DNA of 64,000 nucleotides from positions 36,463 through 100,462 of the forward strand of contig NZ_BNBY01000016.1 of NCBI RefSeq assembly GCF_014656195.1, read 5' to 3'. Source of the stretch: Kitasatospora xanthocidica (GTDB lineage Bacteria; Actinomycetota; Actinomycetes; Streptomycetales; Streptomycetaceae). Under the pieces are notes generated by a model that was given only the letters and a program-made list of their open reading frames with translations, searched no databases and was not told the DNA's origin. How positions within the stretch are numbered: position 1 is the stretch's first letter; each line of letters starts with the position of its first letter. Both the position numbers and the translations under genes were made by a program. Positions 1 through 7,374 of the stretch are shown here, in pieces.

Positions 1-193
1 CGACCGGGTTCTCCGCGTGCAGGAAGTGGTAGTGCCCGACCACCAGCCCGCGCCCCCGGGCGTCCGAGAGCTTGTCGGCGTACCCCGACTGGCCGGTGTG
101 GCCGCCTTCGGTGGCCTTGATGAAGACGAACTCCGCGTCTCCCGGAATACCCGACTGGAAGTCGGAGACGTCATAACCCTTCGCGTATGCCAT
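1..193 (-). CDS. GH25 lysozyme (N-acetylmuramidase), N-terminal part, runs off the left edge
   Basis: The first 64 residues of a leftward gene are present. They begin MAYAKGYDVSDFQ and contain FIKATEGG and GHYHFLHAEN, which match the beta-strand 1, strand 2 and strand 3 motifs of the GH25 (Cellosyl/lysozyme) fold; the Asp of DVSDFQ lies in the active-site cleft of the family. Such enzymes hydrolyse the beta-1,4 bond between N-acetylmuramic acid and N-acetylglucosamine in peptidoglycan. The start is supported by a GGGGGAG ribosome site about eight bases upstream. No signal peptide is visible, so export or a phage-type use cannot be decided from this part. The family is clear; the rest of the protein is outside the window. 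Confidence 0.85.
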   Translation of the reverse strand, partial: MAYAKGYDVSDFQSGIPGDAEFVFIKATEGGHTGQSGYADKLSDARGRGLVVGHYHFLHAENPV

Positions 194-280
194 CAGGATG
201 CTCCCCCTTTGCGCCGATGGCAGCCACGGCCGACCGGCCCCATCCCCCGGGGCCCCGACGCCGGCCAGAGCGTCATGCTC

Positions 281-309
281 ACTCCACATGAGAATTGACT
301 GAACGTCAA
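281..309 (-). promoter_or_regulatory. possible promoter of the lysozyme gene in a 294-bp intergenic stretch
   Basis: Between the lysozyme start and the DUF5753 stop (194-487) there is no convincing gene. A small AT-rich island at 285-350 contains TTGACG (309-304, minus strand) followed 17 bases later by a weak TGGAGT. The same place holds the inverted repeat TTGAC-N5-GTCAA (295-309), which could be a binding site. The -10 match is poor, so this is tentative. Confidence 0.25.
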
Positions 310-487
310 CTTCTTTGATTTGAAGGTGTTCTGTAGGTTCTGCGAGCCTCCTGGGGCGGCCTTTTCCACAGGCCTGTGCCACTGGCACATCCACCGGACG
401 ACACGCCGTGGCGAGGGGTGTGCGGGGCCTGTCCGGCATCCAGGGGGCCAACATGTGTCCGGCGACTGTGGAGGCGGGGGTCGGAGG

Positions 488-1123
488 TCAGGAGGTGCGC
501 AGGGCCCTGGTGATGAGGTCCCGGGCGTCGTCGCCGTACACGGCGGACTCGTGGAGCCGGTCGAAGGCGCGGTGGAAGACCTGGACACGGTCGCCGGTGA
601 TCGTCTCGCCTCCTCGGTAGCCCTCGACCTCGACGCGGGCGCCGTCGAAGATCCCGAATCCGTCGCCGGGATAGACGGTCAGCCGGGCGCGGGCGGGGAT
701 GATGCCGAGGGTGAGGCCGGGCAACGTCAGGGTCTCCAGAAGGTGTTCGAGCTGGGCGCGCATGACCTCGGGGCCACCGATGCCGGTGAGCAGCGCCTGC
801 TCACCGAGCAGGACGTGGAAGCTGCGCCCGGCGGCGCCGAAGTACTGGGCACGGGCGACGCGCTCGGCGGCGCCGGCCTCGATGTCCCGCGGGATGCCGT
901 GCAGGTCGACGACCAGCCGCAGGACCTCCTCGGCGTAGGCGCGGGTCTGCAGGTTTCCCCAGACGAGATCGGGGCTGTAGCCGTGGTAGTGCGTGGTCCG
1001 CTCGACGAGCCGGCGGAACTCGGCCTGGATCGGCCCGGTTCCCTGCCGGAGAAGACCCGGCCAGTCGACGGCGGCCGGGCCGGCGGGGGTGAGGTCCGGG
1101 GTGGGGATGATGGGGTCGGACAT
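488..1123 (-). CDS. DUF5753 (Scr1-type) protein without helix-turn-helix domain
   Basis: The 211-residue protein has the DUF5753 pattern through most of its length: LVERTTHYHGYSPDLVWGNL near residue 40, then VARAQYFGAAGRSFHVLLGEQAL, LEHLLETLTLPGLTLGIIPA and the C-terminal DARDLITRAL. DUF5753 usually forms the C-terminal half of XRE-type regulators abundant in Streptomyces, often beside small DUF397 partners. Here the usual N-terminal XRE helix-turn-helix is missing, and no DUF397 gene is seen next to it. The start was placed at the ATG preceded by a perfect AGGAGG seven bases upstream; longer open frame upstream has no such support. The role is unknown; it may be a sensor domain working with a regulator encoded elsewhere. 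Confidence 0.85.
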   Translation of the reverse strand: MSDPIIPTPDLTPAGPAAVDWPGLLRQGTGPIQAEFRRLVERTTHYHGYSPDLVWGNLQTRAYAEEVLRLVVDLHGIPRDIEAGAAERVARAQYFGAAGRSFHVLLGEQALLTGIGGPEVMRAQLEHLLETLTLPGLTLGIIPARARLTVYPGDGFGIFDGARVEVEGYRGGETITGDRVQVFHRAFDRLHESAVYGDDARDLITRALRTS

Positions 1124-1212
1124 GCGTTTCCTCCTGGGGACACGTGAAGCCCGGTGGACGGGTCGTCCCGCCCGGCGCGTGCGTGCCCCGGGCGAAACGG
1201 CGAGCGCGGATG

Positions 1213-1893
1213 TCAGCGAGCTTGCCGCGACGGCTGAGCGTCGTCGGAGCCACCAGCGAGGGGGATGGCCGCGACCGGCTCCCAGGACAGCTCCCAGGCC
1301 AGATCGCCACCCGGACGCGGGAACTGCCGGAACGTCACGTCGAGCAGCTGGAGCGCGCTGAAGCGGACGGGGACGTGGCTGGGCGAGATCCCCCGCAGGG
1401 CCGTCTGCAGCGCGTCGGAGGACGCCTCGGCCCAGGCATAGCCGAGCGAGATGTGGTGCCGGCCGCCGTCGTGGAGCAGCGCGCCGGGCCCGCGGACCTC
1501 GCGGATCGCGTCGCGTACCCGCTCGCGCAGGTCGACCAGCCGCCCGTCGGGCGAAAGGTCCAGGAACGCCCCGGCCCGGTTGGCGATCGGGGACCCGGCC
1601 GTGACCTCCAGCGGGCCGGTGAAGGCCAGGTGCGTGCGCAGGGCGGCGACGAGGTCGTCGCGCTCCTCCGGGGTGATCTTGTCGGCGGTGGTGTCGGCGA
1701 CCATCTCGATGGTGCAGTGCAGCGTGCCGTCGCCGAGCGGGGTGATCGGGTACGGGCTCATGGCGCCGCGGCACTCGTCGACCAGCCGGGCCAGGGGCAG
1801 ATCGGCCCGCAGGTCCGGAACGGCGTAGACGTGCAGGACGCGGGCACCGTCGGGCCACGGCGCGCCCTGGAACTTCGGAACGAACTTCTCCAC
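1213..1893 (-). CDS. 2'-5' RNA ligase-like 2H phosphoesterase
   Basis: A 226-residue protein with the two H-x-[ST] signatures of the 2H phosphoesterase superfamily: HCT at about residues 59-61 and HIS at about 147-149 (context GGRHHISLGYAW). Proteins of this type act on cyclic phosphates or 2'-5' linkages in RNA or nucleotides; the actual substrate of this bacterial branch is not known. A GTG start is chosen because GGAG lies about eight bases before it. It is separated by about 90 bases from the downstream DUF5753 gene on the same strand, so cotranscription is possible. No membrane or signal segment is seen. Confidence 0.8.
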   Translation of the reverse strand: MEKFVPKFQGAPWPDGARVLHVYAVPDLRADLPLARLVDECRGAMSPYPITPLGDGTLHCTIEMVADTTADKITPEERDDLVAALRTHLAFTGPLEVTAGSPIANRAGAFLDLSPDGRLVDLRERVRDAIREVRGPGALLHDGGRHHISLGYAWAEASSDALQTALRGISPSHVPVRFSALQLLDVTFRQFPRPGGDLAWELSWEPVAAIPLAGGSDDAQPSRQAR

Positions 1894-2194
1894 GATCGCT
1901 TCTCCGTCACGTCGGTGCGGCGGGCCGTGCCGCGCGGGGCGGTGCGGCTCGCCGCTGTGGTCAGGACTGGCCGAGGAACAGCTGATGGACGGGCTCGAAG
2001 GTGTATCCGGGGACCGGTGCCGGACGCCGGCGATGGTGGCGGTGGCGCGGACCCCCGGCCGGATCCGGCGGCCGAGGTCGGAGGCGAGGCGGTCCGAGCG
2101 AGCAGCGAGTTCAGGGGTATCGGGGTGTCGGTGTCCTGGACACCGTAGCCGCACGGCATGTGGTGCCAGAAGTGGGTCCCGGCGGGAGGGCGGG
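1894..2194 (-). other. intergenic stretch with coding-like debris
   Basis: No intact gene fits here. On the minus strand short pieces with high third-position GC can be read (RLASDLGRRIRPGVRATATIAG in one frame, GYTFEPVHQLFLGQS followed by a stop in another). They could be the frameshifted tail of a lost gene. I do not recognise the family. Confidence 0.25.
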
Positions 2195-2461
2195 TCAGTC
2201 GGCGGGAGGGAGGCCGGGCGGCTGCGACGGGCCGGGAGCCAGGCGCTCCAGCAGCCGGTCCACGCTCCCGTCGGGCCGGTAGAGCGTGCGGTACGCGTAC
2301 AGGTGTCGTCCGCCGGGCAGCGTGGCGACGCCTTCCTCGATGACGGTGCGGCCCTGGGTGATGGCGCGCAGCCGCAGGTCGACGTCCGCGGGCAGGACCG
2401 CCTGCTCGCCGGCGGGCGGGCGGCGGTGGCGGCCGGGCACCTCAGGCCCCGACCAGGGCAC
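2195..2461 (-). CDS. small hypothetical protein overlapping the NUDIX gene
   Basis: An 88-residue frame starting at GTG 2461 and overlapping the NUDIX stop by 20 bases. The middle (residues 25-70, with RTVIEEGVATLPGG, YAYRTLYRPDGS and RLLERLAP) shows strong GC bias at codon position three, which argues that at least this part is or was protein-coding. The first 20 residues look less natural and the true start may differ. I do not recognise the family. It may be a remnant of a longer protein or a small partner translated with the NUDIX enzyme. Confidence 0.4.
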   Translation of the reverse strand: MPWSGPEVPGRHRRPPAGEQAVLPADVDLRLRAITQGRTVIEEGVATLPGGRHLYAYRTLYRPDGSVDRLLERLAPGPSQPPGLPPAD

Positions 2462-2927
2462 GCGGATCCGCGGCGCTCTCCCAGCCGTGGGTGGAGAAGC
2501 CCCGCGCGTCGCCGGTGAGGTAGGCGGTGAGGGCGGTGTGCGAGGTGGGGAACATCGGGGTGGGCAGCGCCCCGGTCGCCACCCAGACGACGGCGAGGTG
2601 CTTGTCCGGCTCGGTGTTCGTCAGCTCGCCGTGCCAGGACGTCGCGGCGAACACCGAGAGCAGGAACGGGCCCTTGTCGTCCCAGCCGGCCTTGACTTGG
2701 ACGGTGTGGACCAGCCGCAGTTCCTCGGGGGCGACGACCAGGCCCGTCTCCTCGCGCAGTTCGCGGGCGGCGGCCTCGTCGAGCCGCTCGCCCTCCTCGA
2801 CCTTGCCGCCGGGGATGGTCCAGGCGGGGATCTCGGACCAGGAGTCGTTGGCGTAGTGGATGCAGGCGACCTTGCCCGCCTTCTCGTCGTGGACGATGGC
2901 GCACACGGCCTGACGCAGGGACTGCAT
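2442..2927 (-). CDS. NUDIX hydrolase
   Basis: A 161-residue protein with a full NUDIX box at about residues 41-63: GKVEEGERLDE continuing to REETGL, including the REETG glutamates that bind the catalytic metal. NUDIX enzymes hydrolyse nucleoside diphosphates linked to another moiety; the substrate cannot be read from sequence. The start ATG is preceded by TTGGAG at a suitable distance. It is cytoplasmic, with no membrane segment. It lies upstream of the 88-residue frame and the 2H-phosphoesterase on the same strand, a grouping of nucleotide-processing proteins that could be one transcript, though about 300 bp of debris intervenes. Confidence 0.88.
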   Translation of the reverse strand: MQSLRQAVCAIVHDEKAGKVACIHYANDSWSEIPAWTIPGGKVEEGERLDEAAARELREETGLVVAPEELRLVHTVQVKAGWDDKGPFLLSVFAATSWHGELTNTEPDKHLAVVWVATGALPTPMFPTSHTALTAYLTGDARGFSTHGWESAADPRALVGA

Positions 2928-3042
2928 GGGAACTCCAACAGTTAGTGGGGGAGGGGGTGTTCACGCAATGGCGCTCGGGTGGCGCAGCAGGTCGAGCGCG
3001 GTGCGGGCGTAGCCGAGGAGGGATCCTGATCGATGGTCCTGG

Positions 3043-3747
3043 TCAGCTCGCGGTTCGCTGCCCGGACGGCAGGCGGACTGCCTCGGCGAGCATCGGCAGG
3101 TAGTGGCGCAGGTGGGGCGGGACCTTCAGGTCGAGTAGCTCGTCGAGGGGGGCCTGCCGCTCGGCGGGAAATTGTGAGGCGGCGGGCCGGTGGGGCTTGC
3201 CATGAAGACCTCCGGACACGGGGTGGTGTTCGAGCGCGCGGAGCCCGGCATCGGCATCCATCGCAGCAAGTACGTTTTCAGGGCGTCGAGTTGATTGGCT
3301 GCTTGGCAGTGGAGGCGACCGATGATGGTGCTGTTCGAATGCGCCGTTCAAGCGGATTTCCTCCGGGCGAGCCCGGGGCGAACGGGGACTTTTCGAGCAT
3401 CCTCGCGCGCACCCCGACGGCTCCTCCAGGTGGCTGCGCAGGGCGTCCGGCAGGGTGGCGGAGCCCAGTGCGCAGGCGGCGAGAGCCCGTTCGAGTGCTG
3501 CGCCCCGGACCTGGTCGAGGCGGCGTCGGGCGCCCTCGTGGGCGAGGAGGTCGCGCAGCGCGTAGCCGTCTCGCGATTCACTCGTTCGGCTGGTCAGCCG
3601 GGCGGCGATGTTTCGGGCGGCGGGACTGTCGGGGTCGGCCGCGTCGAGGGCAGCGGGGACGTCACACGGTGGTGGCGGAGGCGAGGGCGGCGACCTGGCG
3701 GCCGTCGAGGATGCGTCGGCCGACTCCGCCCGCCACCTCGACATCAC
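3043..3747 (-). pseudogene. probably decayed gene of unknown family
   Basis: A leftward open frame of 234 codons has two segments with clean high-GC codon use: one from about 3420 to 3660 (DGYALRDLLAHEGARRRLDQ, ALERALAACALGS) and one from 3043 to about 3261 (DELLDLKVPPHLRHYLPMLA). The stretch between them, about 3265-3415, and the first 25 codons are low quality. This suggests an old gene that lost reading-frame integrity, or a short 72-residue protein starting at ATG 3261. Neither half is recognised. The upstream end lies eight bases from a MITE-like element, which may have truncated the gene. Confidence 0.4.
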
Positions 3748-3754
3748 CGTCGAC

Positions 3755-3921
3755 TAGGCCCTCTCTTTCGGATCTTGTCGGATCAGCGCACGGCGTTGGG
3801 CGCCCGGCTGGGCGTGCCGGCGGATCGTCCTCGTACTGGGTCGTACTTGGATGATTCGCCGGTGCGTCCAGGCGGGATGCCCGGCGTCGTGCGCCCGGCA
3901 AGATCCGAAAGAGAGGGCCTA
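3755..3921. mobile_element. MITE-like element, 167 bp, 23-bp perfect terminal inverted repeats
   Basis: The ends are TAGGCCCTCTCTTTCGG... and its exact reverse complement ending ...GAGAGGGCCTA, perfect over 23 bp (3755-3777 and 3899-3921). No transposase frame fits inside. The stretch GTCGGATCAGCGC-CGGCGTTGGG just inside the left end recurs in the two elements at 21.7 and 24.4 kb, although those have different terminal sequences. The flanks read CTAG at both ends, consistent with a TA or CTAG target duplication. Confidence 0.8.
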
Positions 3922-3932
3922 GCCCCACGAAC

Positions 3933-3975
3933 AAGGCCCGGGGCCGGAACGCACTGCGTTCCGGCCCCGGGCCTT
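3933..3975 (-). terminator. strong hairpin downstream of tRNA-fMet
   Basis: A nearly perfect palindrome with 21-base arms (AAGGCCCGGGGCCGG... paired with ...CCGGCCCCGGGCCTT) begins three bases after the encoded CCA of the tRNA. It probably ends the tRNA transcript. There is no U tract, as is common in these genomes. Confidence 0.8.
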
Positions 3976-3977
3976 CG

Positions 3978-4054
3978 TGGTAGCGGGGACAGGATTTGAA
4001 CCTGCGACCTCTGGGTTATGAGCCCAGCGAGCTACCGAGCTGCTCCACCCCGCG
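3978..4054 (-). tRNA. initiator tRNA-fMet (anticodon CAT)
   Basis: The minus strand reads CGCGGGGTGGAGCAGCTCGG..., then the anticodon arm CTGGG-CTCATAA-CCCAG, the T arm with GGTTCAAATCC and the 3' end CCCCGCTACCA. The 77-nt gene encodes its CCA end. Two initiator hallmarks are visible: an unpaired 1:72 position (C1 against U72) and three G:C pairs in the lower anticodon stem. It is therefore the start tRNA rather than elongator Met. A GH13 remnant lies on its 5' side, and the terminator hairpin plus a MITE on its 3' side. Confidence 0.95.
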
Positions 4055-4095
4055 TCGGTACGGCGACTCTACGGCAGCCATGGCGTAAGGCGAAA

Positions 4096-4290
4096 TCAGC
4101 GGCCGGACACGTTGCACGTGCGGACGGAACAGGGGTCGCGGGGCCGGCCGAGCGGCAGGTCCTCGACCTCCGGGAGTCCGAGCTCCTCGCCCTGGTAGAG
4201 GTGGACGGATCCGGGCAGGGCGAGGGTGAGCAGGGCGGCGGCGCCGCGGTCGAACCAGAACCGCAGGACGGCCTCGGGCTCGGCGCGGGC
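4096..4290 (-). pseudogene. internally deleted GH13 alpha-glucosidase remnant
   Basis: The minus strand reads EPEAVLRFWFDRG directly followed by AAALLTLALPGSVHLYQGEE and LGLPEVEDLP, then a stop. In GH13 alpha-glucosidases the first motif belongs just before conserved region II (normally ...FWFDRGADGFRID), while the second lies well after region IV. The intervening catalytic Asp, Glu and Asp are therefore gone, with the fusion point near 4243. The 5' end is also missing and the 3' part ends early. The piece is next to the tRNA gene, a common recombination site. It cannot be functional. Confidence 0.7.
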
Positions 4291-4432
4291 CGACTGTCTC
4301 CCGGTCCGCGGGCGATCCCGTGCAGCGCACGGCCGACGTCCGCGGCCCTCCGGGCGGCGTCGCCCCGACGGTGAGCTCGGGACCGACCGGGGAGGCGGAC
4401 GAGTCGCGGGCCCGCGGGCCGTGGGACACGGT

Positions 4433-4471
4433 TTCGCCCTGACCCCGGCCGCAGGCGGGGGACAGGGCGAA
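4433..4471 (-). terminator. hairpin after the anchored-protein gene
   Basis: TTCGCCCTG pairs with CAGGGCGAA, with a GC-rich inner stem, 12 bases after the stop of the 4483-5352 gene. Confidence 0.6.
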
Positions 4472-4482
4472 GGGGGCCGGGC

Positions 4483-5352
4483 TCAGGCGTTGGTGTCGCG
4501 CCGGCGGCGGAGGGCGAAGGCGCCGCCCGCGAGCGCCAGGGCCGCGCCCGCACCGCCGATGAGCACGGGTGCCGACGAGGGGGCGTCCCCCGTCCTGCTC
4601 GCGGTGCCGTAGCCGCTGGACATGCCCGTGGTGTCGTATCCCGACCCGGGCAGCTTGTCGGCGTAGCGGGCCTTGACCAGCTTCTGGTAGCCACTCAGCG
4701 AGACCGACGACTGGCCGTTCAGGCCTTGCCGTGCCTGGTCGTTGAGCGGTTCGACCGTGGTGAGTCTCAGCCGGTACCAGCCGCGGATCTGCGGCTCGGT
4801 GAACACCAGGGTGCCCACCGTGGCCTTGCCCGCGTACGTGGCGTCGCTGTCGCCGTCGCGCACGGCCGCCAGGTGCCAGCCGCCGCCGTCAGTGGGGGCG
4901 AGCATGACGGTGGCGTTCCGTCCGTTGACCGGGGCGTTCAGCGTGGAGACCAGACGGCTCAGCTTGACCGCCTCGGCGGCGATCGGCAGGGACGTTCCCG
5001 CGACGAAGCCGGGGGTGATCTCGTTCAGGGCCAGCGGGTCGTTCACGGTGAACGCCGGGATGCCCTCGCACGGGTCGGCCTTGTCGGGGATGGGCTGCGG
5101 CGTCCCGGCCCCGTCGCCCGCCGGCAGCGGAACGCTGAGGAAGCGGCAGACGGTGGCGCGGACATCGGCCGACCTCACCAGGTCGAGGGCGGCCTGGTAG
5201 TCCGGGATGTCCGCCGGGAGCGGGTCCATGGGCGCGGCCGCACGGGCGGGGCCCGCGACGGCCAGGAGTGCGGAGGCGCTCAGCACCAGGCCGGTGGTGA
5301 GTCGGGAGAGGCGGGAGGCCGCCCTCGTGCGGGACGTGCTTGTTTCGCGCAT
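4483..5352 (-). CDS. secreted protein with C-terminal membrane anchor
   Basis: A 289-residue protein. Residues 1-39 are a signal peptide with Arg-rich start, hydrophobic core (LVLSASALLAVAG) and ARA-AAP cleavage region. The C-terminus has a Thr/Ser/Gly-rich linker, a hydrophobic helix (VLIGGAGAALALAGGAFAL) and an RRRR tail, the layout of a wall- or membrane-anchored surface protein. No canonical LPxTG or LAxTG is seen; the nearest is ASRTG. The ectodomain is not recognised. The ATG lies ten bases after the protease stop, with AGGCAGG as ribosome site, so the two genes are almost certainly one operon. It may present, inhibit or be cleaved by the protease. Confidence 0.75.
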   Translation of the reverse strand: MRETSTSRTRAASRLSRLTTGLVLSASALLAVAGPARAAAPMDPLPADIPDYQAALDLVRSADVRATVCRFLSVPLPAGDGAGTPQPIPDKADPCEGIPAFTVNDPLALNEITPGFVAGTSLPIAAEAVKLSRLVSTLNAPVNGRNATVMLAPTDGGGWHLAAVRDGDSDATYAGKATVGTLVFTEPQIRGWYRLRLTTVEPLNDQARQGLNGQSSVSLSGYQKLVKARYADKLPGSGYDTTGMSSGYGTASRTGDAPSSAPVLIGGAGAALALAGGAFALRRRRDTNA

Positions 5353-5362
5353 GCCGCCTGCC

Positions 5363-5926
5363 TTAACGGGAGATGCCGATCCGGGAGTGGGTCCACCTGA
5401 ACGAGCTGTTGCTGACGTAGTCGTTGTAGTTCCACCACGTGTAGGTGGCGGTGTCCGGCCACGGGTCGGCGACGGCGATGGTGTTGTTCGACGTGTCGAA
5501 GCCGTAGACGACGTTCATGTGGCCACCGCCGGAGGTCCACCCGATGCGGGCGGCGACGGGCCGGGCGGCTTTGACGTCGGTGTAGACCTGGTTGAACGTG
5601 GCCGCGCTGGTCAGGCCCGAGCCGGGGTGGGTCATGCCGAGGCTGTTCCAGCCCCTGGCCATGTCGTCCAGCGTGGCGGGCTGGTTGTTGCAGCCGTAGT
5701 AGGGCTGGGCGCGGTTGCAGAAGTCCGTCTGCGTACTGCCGTAGCCCTGGAACTTGGCGATCGTCAGTCCGGAGGCGACCCAGCACCACTGGGTCTTCTC
5801 CTGCTTGTACATGTTGATGGTGTCCTGCCCCGCCTCGGCGTGGGCCGGGCTCCCTGCGGCGGCGAGCAACGCCGAAGCCGTCAGTGCGACGGCCATCGCC
5901 GTGCCCGCGAACGTGGATCTGCCCAT
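5363..5926 (-). CDS. secreted papain-like cysteine protease (AvrRpt2/C39-like)
   Basis: A 187-residue protein with a signal peptide (residues 1-33, AMAVALTASALLAAAGSPAHA). The mature part opens with QEKTQWCWVASG, the Cys-containing helix typical of papain-like families that carry the WCW pattern. A GGGHMNVVYGFD strand follows with the candidate catalytic His, and VADPW carries the candidate Asp. The protein is short, close to the bare catalytic domain. The start ATG at 5926 is chosen for its AGGAAG site and because it begins exactly at the signal peptide; a longer frame upstream lacks support. It is first in a two-gene operon with a surface-anchored protein. The substrate is unknown. Confidence 0.8.
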   Translation of the reverse strand: MGRSTFAGTAMAVALTASALLAAAGSPAHAEAGQDTINMYKQEKTQWCWVASGLTIAKFQGYGSTQTDFCNRAQPYYGCNNQPATLDDMARGWNSLGMTHPGSGLTSAATFNQVYTDVKAARPVAARIGWTSGGGHMNVVYGFDTSNNTIAVADPWPDTATYTWWNYNDYVSNSSFRWTHSRIGISR

Positions 5927-6011
5927 CTTCCTGCCTTCCCGCGAAGGTGCGATGCGTGCCCGGGATCTGGCAGAGCTATGGCAGCACGAATGAGCGGCAT
6001 CTGACATAGTG

Positions 6012-6040
6012 TGTATAGAAACGGTACCCGCAAGGGTGAA
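6012..6040 (-). promoter_or_regulatory. candidate promoter of the protease operon
   Basis: In the AT-rich part of the 295-bp divergent region, the minus strand reads TTCACC, 17 bases, TATACA. The -10 is good and the -35 is weak. The distance to the protease start is about 85 bases. Confidence 0.4.
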
Positions 6041-6221
6041 TAGTCATATGTACAGGGGGTCTTGCGGCGCTGACGGCCCTGTCGGCCGGAGCCCGCAGGG
6101 CGTGCTGGGCGTGCCGGGCCGGTCACCGCTGACCTCGTCGGCCAACTCCGGTGCACCGCACGGGGAATCGTCCGGCAGGCCGGGGTTTGGTACGGCGTGT
6201 TCCTGGCGAAATACTTCAACC

Positions 6222-7334
6222 ATGGGCTTATCGCCGGTTGCCGGTCATCCTGCTGTCGCTGTCTTCCGTGAGCCCCGAGGCGGGCGGCCCGTCCCGGTGC
6301 TGGGTCCGCGGGTCGACGGTGAGGCGAAGCGGACCGCGGGTGTGCTGGCCGGGGTGGCGAGCCACGCCGGACCTGTCGAGCGGACCGGCGGGCTGCGGCA
6401 GGCCGCAGCGGCTGCCGGCGAGCTGGTGGCCGCGCTGTCGGCGCTGGCCCCGGCGGTGGCCGGTGAGGACGTGCCGGCGGAGTCGACCAGTCAGTCGTAC
6501 TTCCGGGTCCGTGAGGTGGAGCTCTCGGATCAACAGGCCGCCCTGCACGGCGCCCTGGTCATCCACCGCGGTCTGGAAGACCTGTGCGATGCTCCGCTGT
6601 CGGGTGCCGACCTGGCCCTGGAGGTGGCCGGGCTGCGGCAGTCGGTGCTCGACCTCACCGGCGCGGCACCAAGCGCCGACGCCGTCCCGCCGGTGACCGT
6701 CCCCGAGGCCGGCGCGGGGTCGTCGTCGGAGAGCGTGTGGAGTGCCCGGTGGCTCGTCGGGCACCAGGTCCACGTCCTGTTCAACGTCTGCGCCGCGGTC
6801 GCCGTGGCCGACGCCGCCCGCCATCTGCGGCACGGCGACGACGATGCCGCGCTGCTGCGGCTGGCGGACGCGACGGTGTACGTGCGCGGCTTCCCGGCGG
6901 CCATGACCCACGCCAGTACGATCCCGGCCGACTACTACATGGCGGCGATCCGTCACACCATGACGCCTCCGTCGACGGACGTCCCGTTGAGCGGGCGCCA
7001 GCACCGCGGATACCGGCTGTTCCGGGCGGAGATGAAGGACCTGCTGTCGGTGGTGCCCGACTCCTACGAGCAACTGGCGGCCCGTGCCCCGGAGTTGGCC
7101 GAGGCGAGGGGTGCTCTCCTGGAGGCGGACATCGTGGACGCCGAACGGCACGTCACCCTCGCGTACTCGATGGTCCATCTGCGGCGTTCCATCGCTCAGC
7201 GGACCGAGGGCCCCGACAACGCCGTCGCCGAACTGCGGCTCATGCGCCACCGCCGCGCGGCCCAGTACGCCCCCCTGACCCGGTTCGGGGACCACTACGT
7301 CGCCGACGCCGTGGCAGGCCTGCGCCACTCCTGA
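6222..7334 (+). CDS. unknown 370-residue protein, first gene of a biosynthesis-like cassette
   Basis: A mostly helical 370-residue protein with no signal peptide or membrane segment. I do not recognise it with confidence. Landmarks are SYFRVREVELSDQQAALHGA near residue 90, a helix-rich middle (VHVLFNVCAAVAVADAARHL) and PADYYMAAIRHTMTPP near residue 240, followed by LSGRQHRGYRLFRAEM. The PADYYMAAIRHTMTPP segment faintly recalls the FYxxxxRPxxxP stretch of PrnB/indoleamine-dioxygenase-like haem proteins; this is a speculation only. The ATG at 6222 has no good ribosome site and the start could be elsewhere. It precedes the dioxygenase gene by 40 bases on the same strand, so a shared pathway is likely. 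Confidence 0.6.
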   Translation: MGLSPVAGHPAVAVFREPRGGRPVPVLGPRVDGEAKRTAGVLAGVASHAGPVERTGGLRQAAAAAGELVAALSALAPAVAGEDVPAESTSQSYFRVREVELSDQQAALHGALVIHRGLEDLCDAPLSGADLALEVAGLRQSVLDLTGAAPSADAVPPVTVPEAGAGSSSESVWSARWLVGHQVHVLFNVCAAVAVADAARHLRHGDDDAALLRLADATVYVRGFPAAMTHASTIPADYYMAAIRHTMTPPSTDVPLSGRQHRGYRLFRAEMKDLLSVVPDSYEQLAARAPELAEARGALLEADIVDAERHVTLAYSMVHLRRSIAQRTEGPDNAVAELRLMRHRRAAQYAPLTRFGDHYVADAVAGLRHS

Positions 7335-7374
7335 GTCCGCGCGCCCGCCGCCCACACCCCCGGCAGGAGACCTG

